Source of the DNA: Komarekiella atlantica HA4396-MV6
Lineage (GTDB): Bacteria; Cyanobacteriota; Cyanobacteriia; Cyanobacteriales; Nostocaceae
Direction of reading: 5' to 3'
Assembly: GCA_019359395.1 (NCBI GenBank)
Contig: JAHHHK010000028.1
Span: 34,258-98,257 of the forward strand
Length of the DNA: 64,000 nucleotides
The notes below the pieces were generated by a model. It had not been told where the DNA came from, searched no databases, and saw only the letters and a list, made by a program, of their open reading frames with translations. This document shows positions 1 through 10,947 of this stretch, piece by piece (position 1 is the first letter of the stretch; every line of letters begins with the position of its first letter). The translations under genes and the position numbers were made by a program.

Positions 1-445
1 TTGCATGTGTCACGCCAAATTGGCATGATTTTTCTCTGAGCTGAGAAATATTTGCGTAGTAACAAGTTTTATCTAGTTATGTTTATTCTTACTGATCTAA
101 TCAAAAGCTAGCCATTAGCTCATAAATAGGTGAGCTAGGATGTAGAAAAACGATAGTAAGTTTAAAGGAATTAATAATTAAGTGGAGAACTTACAACAGT
201 AGACCTAACTTGGAAACAAGCCAATAACCAATAAGAAGATCCAAATTTCCCGAAAAAGCTTAGGCGGTCTTTGTTTCTTTAGCTGCGATTCCAGTCACCA
301 GGCATAATTTACAAACCAATAGACTTCTTGCAAAAATCGCAATAAGACGAAAATAAACCACAGATGAACACACCGAAAAGTTTCCCGCCGTATTCATCTG
401 TGGTTAGATTTAACAAATCTCGACTTATACAAGAGATTTAATGTC
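1..445. other. Left-edge intergenic region
   Basis: No credible coding region was found. The stretch is AT-rich and holds one inverted repeat (listed separately at 356-405), just past the stop of the minus-strand glycosidase, where it could help end that transcript. Nothing else is supported. Confidence 0.5.
356..405. repeat. Inverted repeat of the AACCACAGAT family
   Basis: AACCACAGATGAA at 356-368 pairs perfectly with TTCATCTGTGGTT at 393-405 across a 24-nt loop. Related inverted repeats lie at 28055-28109 and, degenerate, at 26752-26812, so this is a dispersed family rather than a one-off terminator. It sits just past the end of the minus-strand glycosidase gene and may serve as its terminator by chance. 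Confidence 0.7.
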
Positions 446-1531
446 TTAGAAGGAGCAAGCGATCGCTAACTCTGCATGTTGCAGTAAAGTATTTTTATCT
501 AAAGCATGGACTATATATTGCGGAGTTACCGCGAGTAGTTTCTCAATTCTGCTTTTGGCGGCTTCTACTACTGATTCATCTAGGCTGTCGTTACTCAAAG
601 CATCAGCAAAATCTTCAGCAATCTGATAAGTACGTTCTAGAGATGATGAATTGATATTACGCGAAACGATAAATAAATCGCAGCCAGCACCAAATGCTCG
701 TGCTATAGTACCTTTTTTCATAAACATATCTGAGACAGCTTTCATATCCAAGTCATCAGATACTACAACTCCCTCGAAGCCAAGTTCCTCCCGGAGTATG
801 CTCTTGAGAATAGCTTGAGAGAGCGTTGCTGGCACATCAGCATCTATCTTAGGAAATAAGATATGAGCTGTCATAATTAAAGGAACCTGTGCTTCAATTA
901 GCGCTTTGAAGGGTATAAGTTCTCGAATTCGTAGGTCTTCTTTAGTCAAATTGAGGATTGGTAGCTCAATGTGAGAGTCTTTGCTAGTGTCTCCATGTCC
1001 AGGGAAGTGCTTAGCACATCCCAAGATTCCTGACTCCTGAAGTCCAAGGTAGTAATTACAAGCACCTTGAGCCGCAGTTTCAGGAGTATTCCCAAAGGCG
1101 CGAGGGCCAATGACAGGATTTTGAAGATGAGAAAAAATATCTGCTACAGGCGCAAAGGATAAATTGATTCCTAGTGATTTTAGTTCAATGGCTGTTGCTT
1201 TTGCTACCTCACGTGAGTTAGCTTGTAACAGTAAGGCATGAGGAAATCGTGTAATTGGTAATGGTGTCCGAACAACACGACCTCCTTCATGATCAAGGGT
1301 CATAAATATTGAGTCACGTTCAGCATATTGTCTAATCTGGTCGTTCAAATCCTTGAAACTTTCTAGCCAAACCTCGTAGGGGGTAGCATCTAAAAAGTTC
1401 TTACCAAAAAAAATTACCCCAACTGGTTTCAATTCACTGAGTGCGCGTTTATCTTCATCACTTAACGTAGTACCAGAAATACCAAGAATCAGGTGATGTC
1501 CAAAGCGCTGGAGCGTCTGCGATACTGCCAT
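446..1531 (-). CDS. Glycoside hydrolase family 3 beta-N-acetylhexosaminidase (NagZ-like)
   Basis: This is a single-domain GH3 enzyme of 361 aa, close to the usual NagZ length. It is predicted to remove N-acetylglucosamine from muropeptides or other N-acetylhexosaminides during cell-wall recycling. The diagnostic NagZ loop KHFPGHGDTSKDSH is at residues 174-187 and carries the catalytic His-Asp pair. The SDDLDM motif near residue 258 holds the likely nucleophile Asp. There is no signal peptide, so it should be cytoplasmic. It stands alone, convergent with nothing and divergent from the carotenoid genes. Substrate preference between N-acetylglucosamine and other sugars cannot be read from sequence, but the family call is firm. 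Confidence 0.9.
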   Translation of the reverse strand: MAVSQTLQRFGHHLILGISGTTLSDEDKRALSELKPVGVIFFGKNFLDATPYEVWLESFKDLNDQIRQYAERDSIFMTLDHEGGRVVRTPLPITRFPHALLLQANSREVAKATAIELKSLGINLSFAPVADIFSHLQNPVIGPRAFGNTPETAAQGACNYYLGLQESGILGCAKHFPGHGDTSKDSHIELPILNLTKEDLRIRELIPFKALIEAQVPLIMTAHILFPKIDADVPATLSQAILKSILREELGFEGVVVSDDLDMKAVSDMFMKKGTIARAFGAGCDLFIVSRNINSSSLERTYQIAEDFADALSNDSLDESVVEAAKSRIEKLLAVTPQYIVHALDKNTLLQHAELAIACSF

Positions 1532-2355
1532 AATCCTTTACCTGTTGTGTAACAAACAACTGGGATTTTTAACTTAGAAAAGCTTAGCCCTTATCCTACA
1601 CCCTTATGGGGAATGGGGACTGAGGATAAGAAGAATACCATGAACAAAGTCAAGCTGCTCAAATTTTCCACTACGATATGGATGATTATTGCTTTCTAAA
1701 ATTTTTATTTTATTTGACTAGTGTAGATGAATATAGTAGCCTCATGTATGTATGAATCGTGTCAAAAAATGTATAGAAATTAGAAAAGATACTTTCTCCA
1801 TTCAATATTGCACTACTCGCAGTTAAGCAATGATGAAAATAAGAAATGTATTAAAAAGATAAACTAGAAAAATTTGCCTTAGAGCGACATAAAAATATGC
1901 ATACATCTTCTAATTCACTACAGTTATAATACTTAAAACAAAATATACTTTGTCTTAGATTTTACATTAATGATGCATTCGGCAATACAAAATATACCAG
2001 AAATCTACTAGCAGTTTTTCTCAATACCGGATAAATTTTTTCAGGGCAAATTCGGTGAATTGCCAAAGAAATCAACTATCTTAAGTCAGCATTTATGACT
2101 TACCTAAAGGCGAAATCCAGCAGTTAGGGAATTACTTTTATTTCTTTGTATCTGCTACACGTAAATCTGTATGAGAAGAAGCAAGCTGCAAACCTATTGC
2201 CAACAATGGTATTAGCAATTTGCCTTGGCAGGTGTATTTGGGTAAAATTCCCTTTTGCGAAAGTTTTTTGGGGAAGAAATCGCACAAAACCTGCTAGATG
2301 TAACGGATTGCAACGTATAATGAGAACGGCAAAACGATGTAGAAATTAGGTTTAA
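1532..2355. other. Long upstream region of the carotenoid genes
   Basis: About 820 bases lie between two divergent genes and are strongly AT-rich. A TATAAT hexamer is at 1925-1930 and a clean 7-bp dyad at 2082-2102 (listed separately). A 67-codon open frame at 2146-2349 has no recognisable product and is treated as leader sequence. The region probably carries the promoter and a long leader of the phytoene desaturase gene. Confidence 0.4.
2082..2102. promoter_or_regulatory. Operator-like dyad upstream of crtP
   Basis: TAAGTCA, seven bases, then TGACTTA form a perfect 7-bp inverted repeat about 250 bases before the phytoene desaturase start. The spacing resembles a dimeric regulator site. No known cyanobacterial consensus was matched, so the binding protein is unknown. 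Confidence 0.3.
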
Positions 2356-4717
<2,362 letters not shown>

Positions 4718-4911
4718 AAAATTAGTCATTTGTCCTTTGTAGGTCAGCCAGGAAGTCCAGTTTTATTCGCATAGCGTGGCGCGTTTCCTGCCACTGGTAA
4801 CTAGCCTTAGCAACGCTCTTGAGCGTCACCCGCTACTAATGACATGCAAATGACGACAAATGACTATTGACTCAACATTATAAATCTGATAACATTAATC
4901 TTCGTGACCGT

Positions 4912-5003
4912 GGAGAGGTGGCTGAGTGGTCGAAAGCGGCAGATTGCTAATCTGTTGTACGGCAGGCAACTCCGTACCGAGGGTTCGAATCCCTCCCTCT
5001 CCG
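4912..5003 (+). tRNA. trnS: tRNA-Ser (GCU anticodon)
   Basis: The 92-nt sequence folds into a cloverleaf. The acceptor GGAGAGG pairs with CCTCTCC and the discriminator is G. The anticodon loop TTGCTAA gives anticodon GCT. A long class II variable arm (TGTACGGC...CCGTAC region) and the T-loop GGTTCGAATCC are present. The long variable arm and the anticodon agree on serine, reading AGC/AGU. CCA is not encoded. Confidence 0.97.
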
Positions 5004-5154
5004 TTTTCCCAACTCAATACACGCATAAAATTACAAATTATAAAGCCATGCCCTTACGGGTGTGGTTTTTGAGTATGGAGAATAGGGAAGATTCACAAAT
5101 GCCCAATGCCCCAAGTGGTGAGGCGCGTCGCTTTCAATAAATCCTACTCTAGGG

Positions 5155-5197
5155 GTAAATATATCTACCTCTTGAAGGGGATGATATTATTTATCCT
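5155..5197 (+). promoter_or_regulatory. NtcA-activated promoter of natB
   Basis: GTA-N8-TAC is at 5155-5168 and is followed after 23 bases by TATCCT (TAN3T type -10 box) at 5192-5197. This is the canonical layout of an NtcA class II promoter in cyanobacteria. It lies about 90 bases before the amino-acid binding protein start, which fits a nitrogen-controlled uptake gene. The match is seen directly; activation by NtcA is inferred. Confidence 0.7.
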
Positions 5198-5285
5198 TTG
5201 GAGTCTGTTAAGATCAAGCTAACCAAAAATCTAGTTTGAGTCTTGCTTTCAGACTCCTGACTATTCAGAGGAGTGAAAGTAATTT

Positions 5286-6611
5286 ATGCAAAGAATTAGT
5301 ACTGCTTTAGCCTTAAGCTTAACTACCATAGCAACTGGGTTTTTCCTGGGAGCTTGTGATAATCCCAGTACCACTAATAACACAGCCAACAACGGGGGTA
5401 ATGCCAGCCCAGCTGCAAACTCAACTACCACAAGCAGTGGTGCTCAAGGACTAAAAATTGGTTCCCTACTCCCAACAACGGGTGATTTGGCATCAATCGG
5501 ACAGCAGATGGCACTTTCTGTTCCCTTGTTAGTTGAAACCGTTAACACTTGTGGTGGTGTGAATGGCCAACCTGTTAGCCTTGTTGCTGTAGACGACCAA
5601 ACAGACCCGAAAGCTGGTGCTGCTGGTATGACTAAACTGTCAACTGTAGATAAAGTTGCAGGTGTCGTTGGTTCCTTTGCCAGTAGTGTTTCCACCGCTG
5701 CTGTCTCAATTGCCGCTCAAAATAAAGTCATGTTGATTTCACCTGGTAGTACCAGTCCTGTATTTACCGAAAAGGCGCAAAAAGGTGACTTCAAAGGCTT
5801 TTGGGCGCGTACAGTTCCCCCCGATAGCTACCAAGGGCCAGCTTTAGCCGAACTCGCCAATAAAAGAGGTTACAAGCGAGTATCCACTGTTGTCATTAAC
5901 AACGACTATGGCGTGGGGTTTGAAAAAGCATTTGTCCAAGCTTTTGAAAAATTGGGGGGAACCGTAGTTAATAAAAATAATCCTGTCCGCTACGACCCCA
6001 AAGCAACTACTTTTGAAACTGAAGCTACAGCTGCTTTTGCTGGTAAACCAGATGCAGTCCTTGGCGTTTTTTATGTAGAGACAGGTAGCCTACTACTAAA
6101 GTCGGCATATCAGCAAGGTCTGAGTAAAGGTGTGCAAGTCATGCTGACAGACGGCATGAAGTCAGACGAATTTCCTGGTCAAGTTGGCAAAGGCAATGAT
6201 GGCAAATATATCGCTACTGGAGTAATCGGCACAGTACCCGGTTCTGATGGTAAAGCATTAGAAACTTTTAGAAAACTCTGGCAATCTAAGAGGGGTGGTT
6301 CACCAGGGGAATTTGCTCCCCAAGCCTGGGATGCCTCGGCTTTATTGGTACTAGCAGCTCAAGCGGCTAAGCAAAATACAGGTGTTGGTATCTCTAACAA
6401 AATACGTGAAGTTGCCAACGCCCCTGGTACAGAAGTTACTGATGTCTGCGAGGGACTAAAGTTGCTTAAAGAAGGTCAAGATATTAATTACCAGGGAGCT
6501 AGCGGTAACGTAGATGTTGATGCTAACGGAGATGTCATCGGTGTTTACGATGTCTGGACAGTAGGAGATGATGGCAAAATCAAGGCAATTGACAAAGTTA
6601 CCCCCAAGTAA
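5286..6611 (+). CDS. natB: Periplasmic amino-acid binding lipoprotein of an ABC transporter (NatB-like)
   Basis: This is a family 1 LivJ-type substrate-binding protein of 441 aa. A lipoprotein signal ends in the lipobox LGAC with Cys24 as the anchor, followed by a Ser/Thr/Asn-rich tether to about residue 55 and then the two-lobed Peripla_BP domain. In Anabaena the gene after phytoene synthase encodes NatB, the binding protein for neutral amino acids of the N-I system; the same order here supports that name. Its permease and ATPase partners are not in the window, which is usual because the nat genes are scattered. An NtcA-type promoter precedes it. Binding of urea or another amino acid cannot be excluded. 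Confidence 0.85.
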   Translation: MQRISTALALSLTTIATGFFLGACDNPSTTNNTANNGGNASPAANSTTTSSGAQGLKIGSLLPTTGDLASIGQQMALSVPLLVETVNTCGGVNGQPVSLVAVDDQTDPKAGAAGMTKLSTVDKVAGVVGSFASSVSTAAVSIAAQNKVMLISPGSTSPVFTEKAQKGDFKGFWARTVPPDSYQGPALAELANKRGYKRVSTVVINNDYGVGFEKAFVQAFEKLGGTVVNKNNPVRYDPKATTFETEATAAFAGKPDAVLGVFYVETGSLLLKSAYQQGLSKGVQVMLTDGMKSDEFPGQVGKGNDGKYIATGVIGTVPGSDGKALETFRKLWQSKRGGSPGEFAPQAWDASALLVLAAQAAKQNTGVGISNKIREVANAPGTEVTDVCEGLKLLKEGQDINYQGASGNVDVDANGDVIGVYDVWTVGDDGKIKAIDKVTPK

Positions 6612-6649
6612 TGGCCAAGAAAGTCACAAATAAATAGTCAAAAGGGTCA

Positions 6650-6680
6650 GATCCCCAACTTATTTAAGAAGTCGGGGATC
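6650..6680. terminator. Hairpin between convergent genes
   Basis: GATCCCC at 6650-6656 pairs with GGGGATC at 6674-6680, with an inner ACTT/AAGT pairing. It lies between the end of natB and the end of the minus-strand outer-membrane-like gene, so it could end either transcript. There is no strong T run on either side, so its strength is uncertain. Confidence 0.45.
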
Positions 6681-6707
6681 TAATAATGAAACAGACCACT
6701 AGTTTAA

Positions 6708-7550
6708 TTAGAAGCCAGTGAAGTTGTAACCAACTCCTAATGACAAACCGATATCAGTTTCATCGAAAAATCCGGCATTCACAGCAGCCGTTGCCGTAAA
6801 TTGAGGGTTTAGCGGCACATCAATACCACCAGTTACTAAAACGGCAACTTCCGAGTTATCACCAGTTTGCAGGGCTGCACCAACTCCTACATAAGGTGCA
6901 ATCGCTAGCGGTTCGCTAAATGGGTCTGCTTGCTGCAAGGTAAAGTCGTAGGTAACGGGAATTAGAACTGTAGTATTGTCCCCAAAGACTGCCGATGGTC
7001 GTACCGAGATGGCATTAGCCAGACCGACTTTGCTGATGACCGCGAAGTTGCCATCGCCCAAAGATGATGTACCACCACTGATGCCAATGTTGCCAGCAAC
7101 ACCTATATAGCTTCTACCGCCACGGGTAGGTCTGCCTATATCAATATCTGATTGCGCCACCCTGGAATCAGATGGTTGAGAAGTAAGCTCAGAGACAGGT
7201 TCTACATATTCAGAAGTTAGCGCTACAGATGTAGCTGTTACTGTCCCTGGAACGGGTGTAAGTATTCTAGTAGCGGTTTCCTGTGTGGCAGCGTTAGGAA
7301 ATTGCTGTACTTCGGTAAAATTAGTTACTAAAGGTTTTTCGGTTGTCTCTGTAGAGAGGTTTTGGCTGTTAGTCTCTAATTCAGCATCTAACTGGTTGCG
7401 AGACATTGCAGCTGAAGGCTCGGTTAAGGACTGATTGCTCACTATGTCCACTGTTTGAGCAACTGCTGGTAAGCCATTACCTAAGACTGCGATCGCAGCT
7501 AAACTTGGCAACCAAAAAACACTTTTACGAAGAATAGTATTCACGTTCAC
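6708..7550 (-). CDS. Exported outer-membrane beta-barrel-like protein
   Basis: The gene encodes 280 aa of unknown function. Residues 1-31 are a Sec signal peptide ending AVAQ. Residues 32-135 are a low-complexity Thr/Ser/Glu/Val-rich stretch. The C-terminal half has alternating polar/hydrophobic strands with many Gly residues (SYIGVAGNIGISGG, PYVGVGAALQTG, LSLGVGYNFTGF) and ends in an aromatic residue, as outer-membrane barrel proteins do. The Gly- and Val-rich strands suggest a small eight-strand barrel. It is convergent with natB. Its role cannot be named; a surface or pore protein is the best inference. Confidence 0.7.
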   Translation of the reverse strand: MNVNTILRKSVFWLPSLAAIAVLGNGLPAVAQTVDIVSNQSLTEPSAAMSRNQLDAELETNSQNLSTETTEKPLVTNFTEVQQFPNAATQETATRILTPVPGTVTATSVALTSEYVEPVSELTSQPSDSRVAQSDIDIGRPTRGGRSYIGVAGNIGISGGTSSLGDGNFAVISKVGLANAISVRPSAVFGDNTTVLIPVTYDFTLQQADPFSEPLAIAPYVGVGAALQTGDNSEVAVLVTGGIDVPLNPQFTATAAVNAGFFDETDIGLSLGVGYNFTGF

Positions 7551-7929
7551 TCCTAAAAGAATATTGCCACAATAGATAAAGGGTTTTGTTGATTCTAGTC
7601 AACAAATTTGGGCAATATTCAAAATTTAACACCAAAAAATATATTTTTACATGCCGACTTTAACTTAAGCTATTTAAGATTTGCCAGCAAAAAATTAAAT
7701 ATTATATCCTGCATTTGATAGATGACAAAGCTATTTTGATTTTGTAAACTATTAGGTTTTTATACTAGAACGCAAAGCCTTTATTTATTAGGAAGGTAAT
7801 TAGGATATTCCGTAATCTTTTATTATGGTAGCTGCACATATTTCAACCTTCAACAATTACAAAATCTCTAAGTTTGTTTTTAATACCTGATTAGCGATTG
7901 GGAAAAAGCGATAAAAAGGTAAAGGGGAC
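7551..7929. other. AT-rich upstream region
   Basis: This is the 5' region of the minus-strand barrel-like gene. It is very AT-rich and holds no recognisable gene. The last bases run into the inverted-repeat element at 7930. Confidence 0.4.
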
Positions 7930-8070
7930 AGGACTTACGCATAAGTTACGGAATAATCGAACCACAGAGGCACAGCGAAAAGTTTGCGCGTCCGGGTTTC
8001 CCGGCGCAAAACTTTTCAAGACAGAGTTCACGGAGGAATGAGGGTTAGAGATGTATTTTGCGTAAGTCCT
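7930..8070. repeat. MITE-like element with 12-bp inverted ends (copy 1)
   Basis: AGGACTTACGCA at 7930-7941 and its exact complement TGCGTAAGTCCT at 8059-8070 bound a 141-bp element. Inside, 7977-8016 forms a second long hairpin (GAAAAGTTTGCGC against GCGCAAAACTTTTC). A shorter copy with the same ends is at 48417-48491, and the internal segment has a relative at 44014-44119. It codes for no protein; the 71-codon open frame across it is not credible. The ends suggest it was moved in trans by a transposase. Confidence 0.8.
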
Positions 8071-8131
8071 GGGGGAAACGGAAAGAATTATTCTCTTGCC
8101 CCCCAATCCCCAATCCCCAATCCAAAGAGGA

Positions 8132-9073
8132 TTATAAAGTAGTTATTGCTTCGGCAACTAGCTGAGAAACCAAGGGCAAAATAGCGCGGCTCTTAGCGTG
8201 TGCTTTGCCTTCAGTAAATACCACTAAGAGGTAGGGGCGTTGATCTGGTAACTCAATATACGCTGCGTCATGGCGAACTTGACTTGTCCAACCTGCCTTT
8301 GACCAAATTTGGGCACTTTGGGGAAGACCACCACCCAAAAAGCCTGTTATCTGATCTTCTTCTACATCAGTGGGCAAATCATCAGCTTTGAGACTACGTT
8401 TGAGCAAAGCCATCATCGTTTGCGATCGCCCGCTAGACACTGCCACCCCACCAACAATACTATGTAGCAACCTGGCGATCGCGTTTGTTGTCACCATATT
8501 GCGATTTTCCAGCATTTCCCCATAAAATGCTCTCTCACGACCATAAGGCCCATCACACCAAGTTTTTTGACAGACGTTAATTGTCTGCATTTCTTCCCAT
8601 CCCAAAGACTGATAATAGCGGTTAACAATATTACGTTGATATTTCCAAGTTTCAAATGGGCCTGTTGGTAATTCCGGCCCAGAAGTAGTACCACTTAAAA
8701 TGTCTATAACTAAGCTGGTAGCATCATTGCTAGAGTCTACAATCATATCTTGCATGGCCCGCTCCAACTCCTTAGAAGTTTGCTGGATCATGCCTTTCTC
8801 TAGCCATTCATTTACTGCCACTAGGTAAAGCAGCTTAACTACACTCGCAGGATAAATCCGCTCAACACCGCGATAAGTGAAACCACGGACTGAGTGGTTC
8901 CAAAAAGCGTTAGGAGTCAGAGCACCACCAGTATTCACTGATACTGGTGGATCGTAAACAATCCAAGTCAGAGCAATTTGATTACGGGCTAACGTCGGAA
9001 AAGCTGCCCAAGTTGCCTCTAAAATGCCATTACCAAGATTTTCGAGTTGTTCGTCTTTACTAAAAAAAATCAT
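8132..9073 (-). CDS. Serine hydrolase, class A beta-lactamase-like fold
   Basis: The 313-aa protein belongs to the penicillin-binding/beta-lactamase superfamily. The SxxK motif SVVK is at residues 77-80, an SxN-like SSND at 114-117, and a KTG-like triad KAG sits in IWSKAGWTS near the C-terminus. No signal peptide is visible, which is unusual for a beta-lactamase; many cyanobacteria carry such cytoplasmic or oddly exported homologues. It may act on cell-wall peptides or simply resemble beta-lactamase. The start lies only 6 bases from the start of the divergent NlpC/P60 gene, so the two cell-wall-type genes share a very compact control region. Confidence 0.85.
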   Translation of the reverse strand: MIFFSKDEQLENLGNGILEATWAAFPTLARNQIALTWIVYDPPVSVNTGGALTPNAFWNHSVRGFTYRGVERIYPASVVKLLYLVAVNEWLEKGMIQQTSKELERAMQDMIVDSSNDATSLVIDILSGTTSGPELPTGPFETWKYQRNIVNRYYQSLGWEEMQTINVCQKTWCDGPYGRERAFYGEMLENRNMVTTNAIARLLHSIVGGVAVSSGRSQTMMALLKRSLKADDLPTDVEEDQITGFLGGGLPQSAQIWSKAGWTSQVRHDAAYIELPDQRPYLLVVFTEGKAHAKSRAILPLVSQLVAEAITTL

Positions 9074-9079
9074 TCTCGA

Positions 9080-9787
9080 ATGATGTCCTTTAATCTAAAA
9101 TCCCAAATCCCAAATTCCAAATCAGGAGAGTATCAGTGTATAGCTGACCTGAACTTATATGATTCTCCTGAATGTAGACGTTTGGCAACTCAAGCCGCAT
9201 CTGGGCGACATTTGCGGGTAACATCAAATCAACAGGATTCAGCAGTTGAGGTGAATTTAAGTGAGGATGACTATCCGGGATGGGTATCTTTTTCAGATTT
9301 GGGTTTATTACAACCTGCTACTGTACCTTATCAGGCTGCAATATTTTCGGAATCTGAGATTAAAAAACTGCTAACAGAGGTCATCGATTTTACTCAAAAA
9401 GCGATGCAACAATCAAATTATTACCTTTGGGGTGGTACAGTCGCGCCAAATTACGACTGTTCTGGACTAATGCAAGCGGCGTTTGCTTCAGTAGGTGTTT
9501 GGTTGCCTAGAGATGCATATCAACAAGAAGATTTTACCCAGGTAGTTACTGTTGCCCAATTAGAGCCGGGTGATCTAGTGTTTTTTGGAACTCTCCAAAA
9601 AGCGACTCATGTAGGGCTTTATTTGGCGGATGGATACTATATCCATAGTTCTGGCAAAGATCAGGGAAGAAATGGAATTGGGATTGATATTCTTTCAAAA
9701 AAGGGAGACATGGTGAGTCAGTCATATTATCGTCAGCTGCGAGGTGCTGGCAGAGTTATTAAAAGTTACAAACCACAAAAACGTTAA
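9080..9787 (+). CDS. NlpC/P60 gamma-D-glutamyl-L-diamino acid endopeptidase with SH3b domain
   Basis: This cell-wall peptidase cuts between gamma-D-Glu and meso-diaminopimelate, probably on recycled peptides. Residues 1-80 are a bacterial SH3 domain and residues about 95-236 the NlpC/P60 domain, with Cys127 (YDCSG), His177 (ATHVGLY) and His189 as catalytic triad. From memory it closely matches the Nostoc punctiforme enzyme of known structure, which begins at the equivalent Met. I chose 9080 (or the next codon, 9083) over an upstream in-frame Met at 9047 for that reason. There is no signal peptide. It is divergent from the serine hydrolase and is followed 13 bases later by a glycosyltransferase. 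Confidence 0.93.
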   Translation: MMSFNLKSQIPNSKSGEYQCIADLNLYDSPECRRLATQAASGRHLRVTSNQQDSAVEVNLSEDDYPGWVSFSDLGLLQPATVPYQAAIFSESEIKKLLTEVIDFTQKAMQQSNYYLWGGTVAPNYDCSGLMQAAFASVGVWLPRDAYQQEDFTQVVTVAQLEPGDLVFFGTLQKATHVGLYLADGYYIHSSGKDQGRNGIGIDILSKKGDMVSQSYYRQLRGAGRVIKSYKPQKR

Positions 9788-9800
9788 GGACGCTGAAAAC

Positions 9801-10814
9801 ATGAGGAGTGGATTGATTTCTGGAGAGATTAACCAGGAAAATCAAGCAATTGCTGGAATTGCTCCAGATGTGTCGGTGGTAGTGCCGGTTCATGACGAAG
9901 TAGAAAGTTTGCCGCTTTTACTAGAGGCGATCGCATCTACCTTATCTGCAAGTCAGTTAAGTTATGAAATCATTTGTGTGGACGATGGTTCTAAAGATGG
10001 TTCAGCAGAATTTCTCAAAAAGGAAGCGCAAACACGCAATGATTTAAAAGCAGTGATTTTGCGTCGCAACTACGGTCAAACTGCGGCGATGTCAGCGGGG
10101 TTTAACTATGCACTAGGTAAAGCGATCGTCACTTTGGATGCTGACCTCCAGAATGACCCTGCTGATATCCCCATGCTATTGGCAAAGCTAGACGAAGGTT
10201 ACGATTTGGTAAGTGGTTGGCGACAACAACGACAAGATGGTGCTGTGAATCGGTTACTTCCCTCCAAAATTGCCAACTGGTTAATTCGGCGTACCACTAG
10301 CGTCAATATTCATGACTATGGCTGTTCGCTGAAAGCCTACCGTGCGGAACTAGTGGCAGATATGCACCTTTATGGGGAATTGCACAGATTTTTACCTGCT
10401 TTAGCATACATTGAAGGGGCAAGAATTACAGAAATGCCTGTGCGTCACCACGCCCGTCGCTTCGGTCGCAGCAAATATGGACTGTCGCGGACGTTCCGGG
10501 TGTTAATGGATTTGTTAACCATTTTGTTTATGAAAAAGTTCCTCACACGCCCGATGCACGTTTTTGGGCTGTTGGGCTTGATTTCGATGGTTTCAGGAGG
10601 GTTAATCGGAATTTACTTGACTTTCATCAAATTGGCTTTAGGCCAAATGATTGGTAATCGCCCTTTACTGATTTTGGCAGTTCTTCTTTTAGTGACTGGA
10701 GTGCAGTTATTTTGCTTCGGTCTTTTGGCAGAATTACTCATGCGTACTTATCATGAATCCCAAGGACGCCCCATCTATCGTGTGCGGGAGGTGGTAGCAA
10801 AAAATGTTAACTAA
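9801..10814 (+). CDS. Family 2 glycosyltransferase with C-terminal membrane helices
   Basis: The protein has 337 aa from the ATG at 9801; an earlier in-frame Met at 9744 lies inside the peptidase gene and is less likely. Residues 24-230 form a GT-A domain with VDDGSKDGS and the DADLQNDP motif that binds Mn and nucleotide sugar. Two transmembrane helices follow (FGLLGLISMVSGG and PLLILAVLLLVTG). This is the dolichol-phosphate-mannose-synthase/GtrB layout, so it probably loads a sugar onto undecaprenyl phosphate at the inner membrane. It follows the peptidase by 13 bases and may be co-transcribed with it. The sugar is unknown. Confidence 0.87.
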   Translation: MRSGLISGEINQENQAIAGIAPDVSVVVPVHDEVESLPLLLEAIASTLSASQLSYEIICVDDGSKDGSAEFLKKEAQTRNDLKAVILRRNYGQTAAMSAGFNYALGKAIVTLDADLQNDPADIPMLLAKLDEGYDLVSGWRQQRQDGAVNRLLPSKIANWLIRRTTSVNIHDYGCSLKAYRAELVADMHLYGELHRFLPALAYIEGARITEMPVRHHARRFGRSKYGLSRTFRVLMDLLTILFMKKFLTRPMHVFGLLGLISMVSGGLIGIYLTFIKLALGQMIGNRPLLILAVLLLVTGVQLFCFGLLAELLMRTYHESQGRPIYRVREVVAKNVN

Positions 10815-10832
10815 CGTAACAATAGTAATCAC

Positions 10833-10864
10833 TAGTCATTAGTCATTAGTCATTAGTCATTAGT
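10833..10864. repeat. 7-bp short tandem repeat (TAGTCAT)n
   Basis: Four and a half copies of TAGTCAT run head to tail between the glycosyltransferase and the MFS gene. Seven-base tandem repeats of this kind (STRR) are typical of heterocyst-forming cyanobacteria. The following bases contain degenerate GGGACAA / AAATGACA runs of the same type. Confidence 0.85.
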
Positions 10865-10947
10865 AAATATTGGTTGACTCCAGACAAATAACAAGGGACA
10901 AGGGACAAATGACAAATAACAATAAACTCAATTAAATTGCCTCTACC

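Noticed and set aside
2146..2349. 67-codon open frame before crtP
   Set aside because: No recognisable family, odd composition, and it lies in the leader of crtP; most likely chance.
4904..5140. 78-codon open frame
   Set aside because: It is the translation of tRNA-Ser and its flanks.
7891..8106. 71-codon open frame
   Set aside because: It runs across the MITE-like inverted-repeat element and resembles no protein.
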